Below are positions 10,732 to 20,297 of a stretch of DNA of 30,380 nucleotides, in pieces. The number at the start of each line of letters is the position of its first letter. Position 1 is the first letter of the stretch. A program made the translations under genes and the position numbers. Source of the stretch: Coprinopsis marcescibilis (lineage: Eukaryota > Basidiomycota > Agaricomycetes > Agaricales > Psathyrellaceae); contig ML210426.1 of assembly GCA_004369085.1 (NCBI GenBank), forward strand, positions 1-30,380, in the 5' to 3' direction. Below the pieces are notes generated by a model. It was given only the letters and a program-made list of their open reading frames with translations. It was not told the DNA's origin and did not search any database.

Positions 10732-11726
10732 ATGTCTCGCTACCGCGAAGAACAATACAACCTACTGCCGAATGGCGATCATGACGAGGATCCAACTAGT
10801 GAGTCTATATGCCATTCACTGCTCCTCAGCCCTTTGACAGTTCGCCAGATCATAGAAGCCGGTCATATAACGACGCACCCACGAAGACCCAGTCCTGGGG
10901 CATCGCGTTTGGCCTTATTTTGTTCATTCTCATCGACATCCTTGCCTACGTATACATCGCCAAAAGTATCCTCTGGTCCCGTCCGCCAGCAGAGCTCGAG
11001 TTCCGGAATCCGTACTATGGTTTGGACGACCTGTATCGGACAGGACGCGTCAAGCCGTCAGAATATCCAAGGATCATGAACGTACCCAGATTCACCTCGC
11101 AAATCAGCAGCATGCAACCGAATACCGTGTCGCAGATTGACCAGCATCGTTGGTTAAGCGACTACGGTCTGCTCACACCGCCTGACCGTCGACTGCAGGT
11201 GTCGAACACGGCAAGTGACGGAGGAGCTCCTGGATAGTGATCATTAACTGACACCCAATATAGATCCGTACCATCATGCAGTTCAACGTTCTCGATTACG
11301 GAATGGAAAAATGCGAACTGATAGCCCGCCTTCCGTCCCGCGATAAGGATCTACCCCATCCATACTCCTTTAACGACTTGCGGGGCGTTATCAGCTTGGA
11401 TATCTGCCGGCTGGACTCCAAACGACCTCTGGACGAAGCTACGCTCACATGGAACACAAGACCCCGGTGTACGCATTCAATCGGCACGCTCGACGCTCGT
11501 ATAGGCGACGAGGTTCGGCTCCCGGAATTTCCCTGCAAGTCCGGAGACTTCATCGCCCTCGAGGTTTCGTGTTCTGCGAAAGCACCAAATTGCGGCGTTG
11601 ATGTGTGGTCGAATCAAAATGCAACTTGGGGTAGGTCCCATGTGTTTGGCGTGTGGGCCCTGAAGCTGATGTTTTTTTCTCTGCATTTTTGTAGGTTTAT
11701 TCATGTACCAATACCAGACGTTATAA
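10732..11726 (+). CDS. Basidiomycete-specific single-pass membrane protein, function unknown
   Basis: Exons are 10732-10798, 10849-11210, 11264-11630 and 11695-11726, giving 275 residues. A short cytosolic N-terminus is followed by one membrane helix (about 40-61, WGIAFGLILFILIDILAYVY). A lumenal or outside domain follows, with RNPYYGLDDLYRTG, FNVLDYGMEKCELI, FPCKSGDFIALEVSC and a C-terminus LFMYQYQTL. Cysteines in the outer domain could form disulfides. The architecture recurs in Agaricomycetes as uncharacterised proteins; I assign no activity. The third exon follows an intron with a GC donor (11211-11263: GCAAGT donor, TAACTGAC branch, TAG acceptor). Using the GT at 11199 instead would drop four residues in frame. 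Confidence 0.7.
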
Positions 11727-11896
11727 TCACAAGATAATAATGAAATCGTCTATTTTATATTCCATTTCTGTCGTCCGGGAGCGGAAGGCAGTCTTGCGTT
11801 AATGGAGGGGAACTCTGAACTTCTGTTCTGTTGACATTCAACTTCGCCCTCCCTACGTTGACTGACGACGTACGATTTTAGACCCAGCCGTCATGT

Positions 11897-12120
11897 TTAC
11901 AGTTGGGGTTTGAGCCATTCAGTGTCACTTCGCACTGAAGATGATGAAGCCAATGTCATGAGACCCTGCATCGTGAAAACACGGCGGCCAACTTACCATC
12001 CGAATCAAGGCTAGAAGTAGGCCTGACGACCGTGGATGGTCGCTGGTTTGCGGAAATCTGCGGTAAGAACAGGGTAAACGAGACAGTCGCCAGAACGACA
12101 AGGACCTTTGCTGGAATCAT
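11897..12120 (-). CDS. Small putative secreted protein (about 53 aa)
   Basis: Exons are 11997-12120 and 11897-11934 (minus strand), with a 62-nt intron (GTAAGT donor, CTTCAG acceptor). The N-terminus MIPAKVLVVLATVSFTLFL, followed by PQISANQ, is a textbook signal peptide with a likely cleavage after SAN or ISA. Only about 30 residues follow, ending in WLKPQL. The other exon-2 frame would read CEVTLNGSNPNCKHDGWV to a TAA at 11878, which looks more like a secreted peptide tail but does not fit the visible donor phase. The gene may be real, truncated or decayed. It lies between UstYa-type genes, so a peptide role is a speculation only. Confidence 0.35.
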
Positions 12121-12819
12121 GGTGTGTCTCGAGGGGCTCGACTTGCCTGGCTCACAGCTACTGGCTTGCTTTTATCCAATTCGTGGGCCAGGGCGTGCAG
12201 TGGATCGCCTTTCAGGAGGTTCGGCCATTTCCAGCCAAGAGCAGGGACGACAAGTCGTGGGCTACTTTGCAGGATAAAGTTTCGGTTGGACAAGTGGGAC
12301 AATGTTCTTTTTGGTGCTCGACGCGACGCTCTTCGGCTGCTTCCTCAGACTCAGGTGATCCGGCTCACTGTGCAAACACGTTAGGCGACTCGTACGCGTC
12401 TTTGCCTGGGAGGTATGTCACCATTTATCATTGTCCCACTCCCTGTCGCGTCCCATATTTAGCATAGTCCGATTTTTTCGATGACACTCGTGAGGTAGTG
12501 CAAGTGTCAAGCTTCCGGAGTGTTCCTGAACGGCAAACAAGGGGCGAGGATCTGCACTGTCTCATACCTTATGGCAGGCCACACGGGTTTAGATTTGAGT
12601 GACAATAGTAATGTCGATGCTGACTGATTTCAGGGGTTACAATCTACAGCGAGTGGTTGCTATCGCAAATTTGAAATATCGCTCCCGCAACATTCTGTGG
12701 GGTTCCAAAAGAGCTCCAAAGCGAACGTCAAGGCCAATGCATGCCCGCGGACTCCCATAGCCTCGATTGAGGACCAGAAAGTGGCGCGTCCGAGCAGAAG
12801 GTGATGTGCTTCGCAACTG
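12121..12819. other. Gap without a convincing gene
   Basis: Several overlapping short frames exist on both strands, but none has a hydrophobic, repetitive or otherwise family-like pattern. A plus-strand intron-like stretch (GTATGTCACC near 12413 to ATTTAG near 12464) has no matching exons. Confidence 0.4.
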
Positions 12820-13009
12820 TTACTGCTTGTTGACAGCCTGGTGAAAGGGAGTTTCGGCAACTAGCAGCACTGTCAGTACCGGAAAGAGTTATGTTATGTG
12901 AAGCAAACTCACATAATTCTGTAGGCGGAATCCCAGCCAAGACCGCTCCTACACTGAGCATCATCACATTTGTGATTAGATATGCGTATGCAAGTCCTAG
13001 AATCTGCAT
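12820..13009 (-). CDS. Small putative membrane or secreted peptide (48 aa)
   Basis: Exons are 12913-13009 and 12820-12869 (minus strand) over a 43-nt intron with GTGAGT donor, a perfect TACTGAC branch site and CAG acceptor. The product starts MQILGLAYAYLITNVMMLSV, a long hydrophobic segment, and ends HQAVNKQ. The clean intron is the main support; the tiny size and the lack of a recognised family keep confidence low. It resembles the 11897-12120 gene in layout (hydrophobic start, one intron, very short tail) but not in sequence. Confidence 0.3.
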
Positions 13010-13513
13010 AGTTGGGGTCTTTACTACTTCACCGTTTCTCCTGGCCTTTTTGAACAACTGGCCTCAACATAAAGCTGCCTGTTCTGAGAACCCACAGAGA
13101 ACGTGGCTGCTTCCTTCGGGTTTTGTTTGTGGCCAAGTGCTGTGAGGCCGAGGTAGTGAGTGATCGAGCTCCAACACTGACGAAGGCTTACAAGGTGCGT
13201 TACTCGGGCTGCGGTAAGTACCTCCGTCTCCTGGGTCAACCGGTCAAGTCGGATGACAGTTTTGTGAGTCGCGCCACCCCCATCCCCGAACACGAGATTT
13301 ACAATCCTGTGACTTGAGTGGTCGAAAACGTACCAATCCCATGACTTGAGCGGCGGTTCACACACATCCGAGAACTAATTACAAAACTTCCATTTCATTA
13401 TATTTGCCATGAACTATGTAATCACAAAACAACTGGGTATGAATTAAAGAATTAGGAAACCATTATGTTTCTCTTGGTGTTACTGTCGGTTGCAAGTCAG
13501 TTGTTTGGTACGC
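13010..13513. other. Intergenic region with no supported gene
   Basis: A minus-strand frame (13024-13365) is open but lacks an ATG-led, family-like product. The remaining DNA up to the 7TM gene stop at 13514 is AT-rich and probably its 3' untranslated region. Confidence 0.4.
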
Positions 13514-14791
13514 TCAAACTTTATCAGCGGACGCGAGGGTTTTATCACTCTTGCCAGCGGAGAACTTTTCGCTGCTCTGCTCCTCAAGGGTGTTTAAGTG
13601 GTTGGTGTGTAAAGTCGTTCCCCCGCTTCCAGGATTAGCCCCAAAGACAACGGCACTTTCCGCTTGGTTGACCGTGTCTTTTCCCCAAGCTTTTCCACAG
13701 ACGACTCTGTATACGATCATCTGAGGGCATATGCACTGGACAACAATGTTTGTGAGAACCAAAACGTAACGCAGATCGCCTCCAAGATAACATACCGTAA
13801 GCTTTGCCCATACCTGTCCGAAGGAGAGGGCAGTTTGACTTTCAAGGGCATACGGGATCAGGAACATGATTCCAACCAGACTGTATGGTGCCGCAGACTC
13901 GATAAGCATCGACGAGACGCTGGTGTACATTTTTGAGCTGTCCGTTCCGAGTGCCCGTGAAACCGTCTTGGAGAGGCGTCGAAGGCGGAATGCAATCATG
14001 CAAGTAATCACAACGTTGAGGGCGATGGTGATGGTGTAGTAAGGTGTTCCAAAGTTTATCGCCTGACCACCGAAGAAGTTGGCACCGGGTTTCGCAGCGA
14101 CGACCAACTGGATAAGTGCGAGGGCTGGGTACACGATTAGTATCACTCGCTCCGGCGGTCTCCAGCCAATGAGCACTCACCGAACGCGGCAAGATACGCG
14201 AGAAGAGGCAAGACAAGTACGTAGAGGTTCTGTCCCCAGATCAGCCACATCCTGTAGAGCTGGTAGTGATGGCTAATTAGCCTTCTTTCGCCGTGACAAG
14301 GTACTATGAGGGATTCACCAGTAACGCATCACCCATGAAGATCATGATGACCACAGTGGTAGAACCAAGGGTCTGATACCACACCGAAACCTGAGTTACG
14401 ATGAAGCCCGTTACACCCCCGGGACCGTCGCGACCGTTGATCCAGCAAAGCTGCGCCCATATTGCGTTCACAGCGATGTCGATGGTTAACAGCAGGAACA
14501 TAACCGTGCTGTACACCATGAAGAACTTGCGGGCTCTGATCGACGTCCGAGAAATGCGACGTTTCTTGAGCAAGCCTTGCATAGTACCGATGTACATCAG
14601 TAGGGATATACCTGTGCGAGTCGATAGCCTCAGTTAATCATGGTTGGGCTGTGGAACGGAGATGCGATCTGCCAAATCGACTCACCATACAGGATCCCAC
14701 TGACATACATCCCAACAAACAAGGAGTGCTCAAAGACGAACAGAGGGTTGGCCGGCGGTGCCGCGATATCGCTAGGCTGTTCGCTCGACAT
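13514..14791 (-). CDS. Fungal seven-transmembrane protein (paralogue of 1380-2586)
   Basis: Exons are 14686-14791, 14319-14611, 14181-14259, 13796-14124 and 13514-13735 (minus strand), giving 342 residues. About seven hydrophobic helices precede a Ser/Lys-rich cytosolic tail. Landmarks are GDALLLYRMWLIWG after helix 3 or 4, MLIESAAPYSLVGIMF near helix 6 and CICPQMIVYRV after the last helix. These match the other 7TM protein of the window (LIESALPLTITGIFF; AISPQMIIFRV), so the two are paralogues. Introns are 74, 59, 56 and 60 nt. The 60-nt one (13736-13795) contains no stop and could be retained in frame. Function is unknown; plasma-membrane sensing is inference. Confidence 0.78.
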
Positions 14792-15471
14792 CTTAGAGCT
14801 GCAAAGTTAGAGAAGCGGGAGGAAGACTCCAGGGGGAAGGGGATGACCGGAGTGAAGCATCAATGACGACCTTCCTAACGTTTATAAGTATCTTCGCTAC
14901 TTGCTTAATCTGAAATTACGGCTTACACGGAGGTTCCAATCCAGCGGGTGGAGTGCGTCTGCTTATTGTGATTTGGTCACACGCACTAACAAACTGGATG
15001 CCTTTTGACAGGTAAGTCCGATTCTCCATGGATATCCTGAGCTTTCAAGCTTCAGGATCTGCTTGTTAGCCGCCGACTCGGGCAAGAATGTCTTGGAATT
15101 AAATTCGATCCTGCTCACCTCCAAAAGTCATTCGCAATCAATGTCGCATCTATACCTGACCAGGGGAATCTTTGGGAAGGCCGAAATTGGGAACACTGCA
15201 TAAGACAACCGACTTATCCACAGCTCGTGGATAATTGGAAGCGGATCGGAGATAGTAGGTCGCTAATGCGGCTGATGTTGAAGGATCTCGGCGGGAAGGA
15301 CGGAGGGATGCCAGGAACATCAAAACTTGAAGATGGGTACCAATCGGTCATTGCGGTGCTGAAGCCTGTGTTGGCTCTGTTGGGTGACGCCGAGGCAAGC
15401 ACATAAGTAGGGCGGGGTGAGTACTCGTCTCTCTATTCCAAACAGAGCCCCCGCAAGCATTTCGTTTCCCA
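14792..15471. promoter_or_regulatory. Divergent promoter region between the 7TM and UstYa-like genes
   Basis: This 680-base region separates genes that start at 14791 (minus) and 15472 (plus). Open frames inside (for example 15214-15402) show no family pattern. No specific operator could be identified. Confidence 0.4.
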
Positions 15472-16139
15472 ATGTTCACGTCCCTGCGGCGCAAATCTCC
15501 AGAAACTCTCATACGGCTGAGTTTATGGCTAGTAGCGGCAACAGTCGCCATAAAAGCCCTCGGCGCATTCTGGATCCACAAACGCTTCGGAGACAATGTA
15601 AGGAGACATTACAGTAAGTACATCAACCCACAAATCGAGGCTTTGGCCATGGGTGCCAACCACCAACGAAACCCACATTCCCAGGTTATGTCGGTCAAGA
15701 CTTTCCAGAAACTTGGCTTATTCCGCAAGGCAAGGTCCTAATGACATTCGACAACCCAAAGCACTTCCAACTTGATGAGGAAGATGGAGGAGCAGAATGG
15801 GCAGCAATCGTGCCTGGGGGAGATGGGATCGTGTATTTGGGTCCGGAAAAGCATCCATATACGATTTCGCTCTTCCATCAACTCCGGTGTCTTGACATCA
15901 TCCGACAGGAAACCATAAAAGATCGACAACCAGATGAAGGGCCGTCCGACCTAGGCAGACATTGCCTGAACTATATCCGCCAGATGGTCACTTGCAGAGG
16001 CGATCTGGAAATCGAGTCGTTCCAGTTTGCGTCGCACAAGAATCCGATCGATCAGCGAGGGGTGTATGAGTGCAAGGATTGGGAAGCGGTGTACCACGAA
16101 GTCGAGAAGAACCAAGCCGAATATAGAGGTGGGGTATAA
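15472..16139 (+). CDS. UstYa-like (DUF3328) membrane protein with altered first motif
   Basis: Exons are 15472-15613 and 15685-16139 with a 71-nt intron (GTAAGT donor), giving 198 residues. A basic N-terminus precedes one membrane helix (about 13-34). The intron junction recreates SYVGQDFPETW, the family's Y-x-G-x-D-x-P block. The first HxxHC motif reads HQLRC at 112-116, with arginine in place of the second histidine. The second motif region is RHCLNYIRQ at 139-147, followed by VTCRGDLEIE and YECKDW. If the histidines bind metal, as proposed for this family, this copy may be altered or inactive in catalysis. It is the second UstYa-type gene within 8 kb and is clearly diverged from the first. 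Confidence 0.83.
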
Positions 16140-16493
16140 TCTTGTATACAAACGAAGGCCTTCGATGGTGTGCGGGTTCCCAGGTCCAAGGACACACAAG
16201 ATAGTACAGGCTTCACGACTTTCGCGGACGGCCTGCCATGAGCATGTCAGGGAAGGATAATCAGAAGGGAATGCTTCACGTTCTGAATTTCCGGCGTGAT
16301 CGAAAGGATGGATGGTCGCCAACAGTTGATACCTTGAAATTTGGTTGAGCAGATGAGAACTGGTTGTATTGGTCTAAGTGTGATGTTGTACAGGATTGTA
16401 ATGTTGGGATTGTATGAATAGATTTTGAAGAATGCCGTGTGTCGAATAGAAAAATGCGTGTGGGACGTCCTGAATGGAAAGGTTGCAGAACGC
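16140..16493. other. Convergent 3' region of the UstYa-like and methyltransferase genes
   Basis: Genes on both sides end here (stop at 16139 plus; stop at 16494 minus). The 354 bases hold both 3' ends. No gene is visible. Confidence 0.5.
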
Positions 16494-18358
16494 TCAAAAG
16501 AGGTCCCATTTTTCGTCGATGCCTGTGTGGACCCTCCAACCTGCCGCATGGTCCGCTCCCAGCCACCGCGCGACCCGCTTCTCGTCTTCTTCTTCCCCGC
16601 CATCGTCCAACACAGAGACATCACCCTTCCCATGCAACGCGATTGCCGCCCATCCCACGAGGATCATGCCAGGAGGTCGTTGCTCTCCGGACTTTTCCAA
16701 GCCCGTGACGATGTCCCTCAAAGTCGATGACAGCACCCGTTGGTCAGGCATCGAAGCTCGCTCGATAATTGCAACGGGGGTATGTGGAGGATAGGCGGCA
16801 CCATCGCGACGAGGAGTGGGACCCGCCTCCGTGAGTGACCTAACAACCTGGGTGAGTCGGGCGACGCCCATGAGGATGAGGAGCGTCCTCCCCCTCTCAT
16901 AACCAGGCAACTGTATCTCCTTCCCCTTCCTGCCAACCCCCGTACACACGATGAACGACTCTGCCACGCCCCGTTGTGTAACAGGAATTCCTGCAAACGT
17001 AGGACCCGCCAGCGCGGAACTAACACCCGGGATGACGAGAGGTTCGAACCCACGTGCACGGAAATATAAAACTTCTTCTCCAGCGCGTCCATACACAACA
17101 GGGTCGCCTTGTTTCAGCTATGAAGATGGAGGAAGTCAGCGTGGTGTTAGAAGCACGAGACGCTATATTTGCTCACCCGAACGACGTTGAGACCACGATT
17201 TGCAGCTTCAACTGCTGCTTCCATCATTTCCGTCTGAGCCGCTTCTGCATTTCCCGGGAACTTTCTGGCTATCCGCACTTCCACTGTCTTGGGAATCAGA
17301 GCAAGGACTGCGTCCGGGACAAGTTTGTCCGACAGCACCACATCGGCGAGACGAGTGAGAACGGTGTGAGTGGCAATAGTGAGGAGTGAGGGATGTCCAG
17401 GCCCTGAGCCAACGAGGAAAATTTTGCCCTGTTTAGACGTCGGGAGTGAATGAAGGGAAGTCGTGTTTGTTGGTAGAGGTTGTTGTGGGATATCGCCATC
17501 GAGGAGGTCTTCCATCTCTGGTCGTGTCAAGGCGGAAAGTTTAGATAATGGCCAGTATTCGCTGACTTGTGCGACCCATTTCATACGTCGTCTGGCACTC
17601 TCGACCTCGGTTTCTGACTGGCTGCGCGATGGAACGGGGCGATTTGGTGTAGCAAGGGATGAATCCTCTTCGATTTCTTCGAACCCGTCCAGCTCTGGCA
17701 CGTCCTTCTGTCGCAGCGGATCCGCAGACGCCTTGGCGAGAGCACGTAGTTTCCCGACTTTCGATGCTGCCGCGCCAACATCCACGGGTAGCTTGGCAAC
17801 GATATCCCGCCGTAACCTCGATGCCAGCCGGCAGCCTTGCCCATTGGTCGTTACGCCAACTTGTAGTGGTGATGACGTCCCTGTCGATGTATCAAAAAAC
17901 CGTTGGGTAGAGGTGAATGTGAAGTCGCAGAATTGAGGTTGGTCGGTTGTGTTGACAGGAATGTTGCGTTGCTGGAAAAGGCGGTATATCTCTTCAGAGT
18001 GCTGCAGGCTTCTTCGCCCCGTACTTCCAATGACAGTATCTGTGACGCAGGCGAGCGAGATTCCCGGTGTCGCGTCGAGGAAATGGTCCAACGAACCCAC
18101 GTCAGATGGTGTGTTGTATTGACCGCATAGTTCGTCCCAATCGACGATGTCGAGCTGTCCTTGCGATTTCCGCCATGCTAGCTCGTCGCAAGCGGCATTA
18201 GAGCCGCCCTTGACCAAAACTGTGACCTTGGAATCAGCTTCGAGTGCAGAGAGTGCCCTCGTCGCAGCCAATGGTCCTGCACCAACAATGAGGGTAGAGC
18301 GGGGGCGAAACGCCAGAATCAGTGAGGCTCCTGAGGTTGGGATGGGGTATTCGTGCAT
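16494..18358 (-). CDS. MET1: Siroheme-pathway uroporphyrinogen-III C-methyltransferase with N-terminal Met8-like domain
   Basis: Exons are 17177-18358 and 16494-17117 (minus strand) with a 59-nt intron, giving 601 residues. Residues 20-200 form a Met8/CysG-type domain: a nucleotide-binding TLIVGAGPLAATRAL, VNTTDQPQFCDFTF, and VTTNGQGCRLASRLRR. Residues 310-600 are the methyltransferase: FLVGSGPGHPSLLTI (SUMT signature 1, about 314-328), RLKQGDPVVYGRAGEE (signature 2, at the exon junction), VIPGVSSALAGP and a late MILVGWAA. SUMT uses S-adenosylmethionine to make precorrin-2, the first step to siroheme, the sulfite and nitrite reductase cofactor. The linker (about 210-305) is low-complexity. 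The ATG at 18358 is the first in frame; an upstream ATG at 18390 opens a short overlapping frame in another phase. Confidence 0.9.
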
Positions 18359-20297
18359 TTTTGTGAGTCGTACTGGCTCCAACTCGACATATTTGAGGCT
18401 AAGAAGTTACTTGCTTATCTAGCGGCGGTGGCGATTGGGAGACGTGCTCGTGAGCAATTAGTGATCAAAAATTAGCGCGCGGTTTGAAACATGTGACTTT
18501 TTAGGACTAACTTTTGTCATCGGCATGTCCCTCCGCGTCCGAGAGCCAAAATCCAGTGGCTCTCATTGGTTGGGATATCGTTCGGTATGGAGCGGAGAAG
18601 AGCGCCTGTAGTACGGATAACCTTCGATAACGTTCAAAACTTCAGAAGCATTTAAATACTCACTCCTTATCAGCATTGCTGCGTCCAATCCCATTGCTTG
18701 GGTTTGCTACAGGTTTCCCTGCAATTCGGCTTTATTGGGGTTATCCACTCGGTCTAAGAGCCGGGAGGGCGAGAGGTCGGGAAGAGACCTGTTCAGGTCT
18801 GTTAACCATCAGCGCATCTCGATTCTGAGCACAACTAGGTGCTGGGAATAAAAGAGGGGTTCTCCGGCAATCGAAGGGCACGAGTTCGCAGCTGTTTGCA
18901 GTGGGAAATGCGGCTTGCGCGTTTGCCGCAAAGAATCAGAACACCGTGACGACAATTCGCAGAAGGATGCTAACAATAACCAGGGCTGAAAGGAAAATAT
19001 GAAGTTACGCGACCTTGAAAGTATAAACATACCACAAGGGAAGTCCAAAAATGACTGATACCGACAGCAGATGGTTGCCTTTGAGCTGACAGTGGGGGCT
19101 GATAACGACATTTTGCCTTCTACTTAAACAGAGCAGAGTAAGAAGCATGAGAGGTCCTATAGAATCTCCATCTGCCTTCAGCGACATACGTTATCATTTC
19201 AAAAAGAAAAGGCGTACAATTCGGAAGCGAGCATCAGCCTCAGCTCAAACTCGTAGACGATTCTTACCATTTCATATCTCTGGCCAGTCTTGTAAAAGAT
19301 AAGAATTCGCAAAAGGTCACACGACCTCAGCCGTAGGGAATTAAAGCCGAGAATCATAGGAATGCGTCAGTTTCTCCACAAATCTTTTACTAAACAGCTT
19401 CGTGACAAGATAGTCCCTTTTGCACCTGGTAAGGCCACCGGTCAAAGACACCGTTAGCATCCCAGTATAGAGTCGACATTCTGCATTACCCAGCTTAGAA
19501 AGTGCGAAAAACATTCCATAAACTGGGTTATTCTGTTATGTACCTGAGATGATGGTTGCAAGTCAAGGCGCGTCGTGGCCCCTATCTTCCGATCGGGCGC
19601 GCATCATCGACGAGTTTCAGGAAAACTCGCTGGAACCTCAAGAATAATGTCGTCAGGTGAATACATCGACCGTCGGCTCCTTTAGTTATCACTGTAGCAG
19701 CGCTCTACAACGCTGGTTCTTGGATTCTCGCTGGAGAAGGGCACAACGGCCTTGTTTCCATGATGGATCGAGAAATCGCTGACACGCGCTGTTCATCCAA
19801 TTCCAATTCACCTTGATGCATGATGCCGAAACTCCTGAGCATCAGATTTACATGAAAGGTCCCTGCTTCTATCCGGTTGACTGTTGAGCACCAGGTTGTG
19901 TAGCTAGGGCTGTAGATTTCCACTACCTAGGAAAATCATTCTGTTGATCTATCCCAGCTTTTTACTGTGGCGGCGGGCGATGTACCGCACAGAGAGCACA
20001 AGGCCATATGAATCGGGTAGCCTCCAGGTTGGTGCTGTACGTTCGTGAAAGTTATACCATTTGAATCCATTAAAACCCAAAAAAACGTTTTCGCCACTAT
20101 AACCCAAACCACTAGATCATTAACGGATACCAAGATCCTATATGGGAGTTTATATTTATTAGTGCGACGCACAGCATCGAACTTATTACGACGTCTTCCA
20201 AAACCGAAAAACTAGTAAAGAATCCAAAGAACATCATCCATGAAGAGGAGCGAGAGTGTTATCCAACCATCTGAGACACCACCTGTCTGCGCGACGC
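18359..20297. other. 1.9-kb region with no recognisable gene; includes the MET1 promoter
   Basis: No open frame of useful length or quality is present. Near the methyltransferase start lie a CCAAT box on the minus strand (18565-18569) and an adjacent 8-bp inverted repeat (GAGAGCCA at 18541-18548, TGGCTCTC at 18557-18564). Another small perfect hairpin sits at 18785-18800 (AGACCTG/CAGGTCT). The rest has no repeat, tRNA or mobile-element signature that I can see; a non-coding RNA cannot be excluded. Confidence 0.45.
18541..18569 (-). promoter_or_regulatory. Inverted repeat next to a CCAAT box upstream of MET1
   Basis: GAGAGCCA and TGGCTCTC form a perfect 8-bp inverted repeat with an 8-base spacer. 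ATTGG follows directly, which is CCAAT on the strand of the methyltransferase gene, about 210 bases upstream of its ATG. CCAAT boxes are common in fungal promoters; the inverted repeat could be a dimeric regulator site. Confidence 0.3.

Noticed and set aside
13024..13365. A 113-codon minus-strand frame next to the small peptide gene
   Set aside because: The product has no recognisable pattern, does not join the downstream exons in frame, and is crossed by stops when spliced with nearby donors.
17041..17051. GGTTCGAACCC, which resembles a tRNA B-box
   Set aside because: It sits inside the methyltransferase coding exon. No matching A-box or cloverleaf could be folded around it.
19662..19676. 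A 15-base exact match (TACATCGACCGTCGG) to 531-545 inside the transposon
   Set aside because: Flanking bases do not match, and one such match is expected by chance among all pairs in a 30-kb window.
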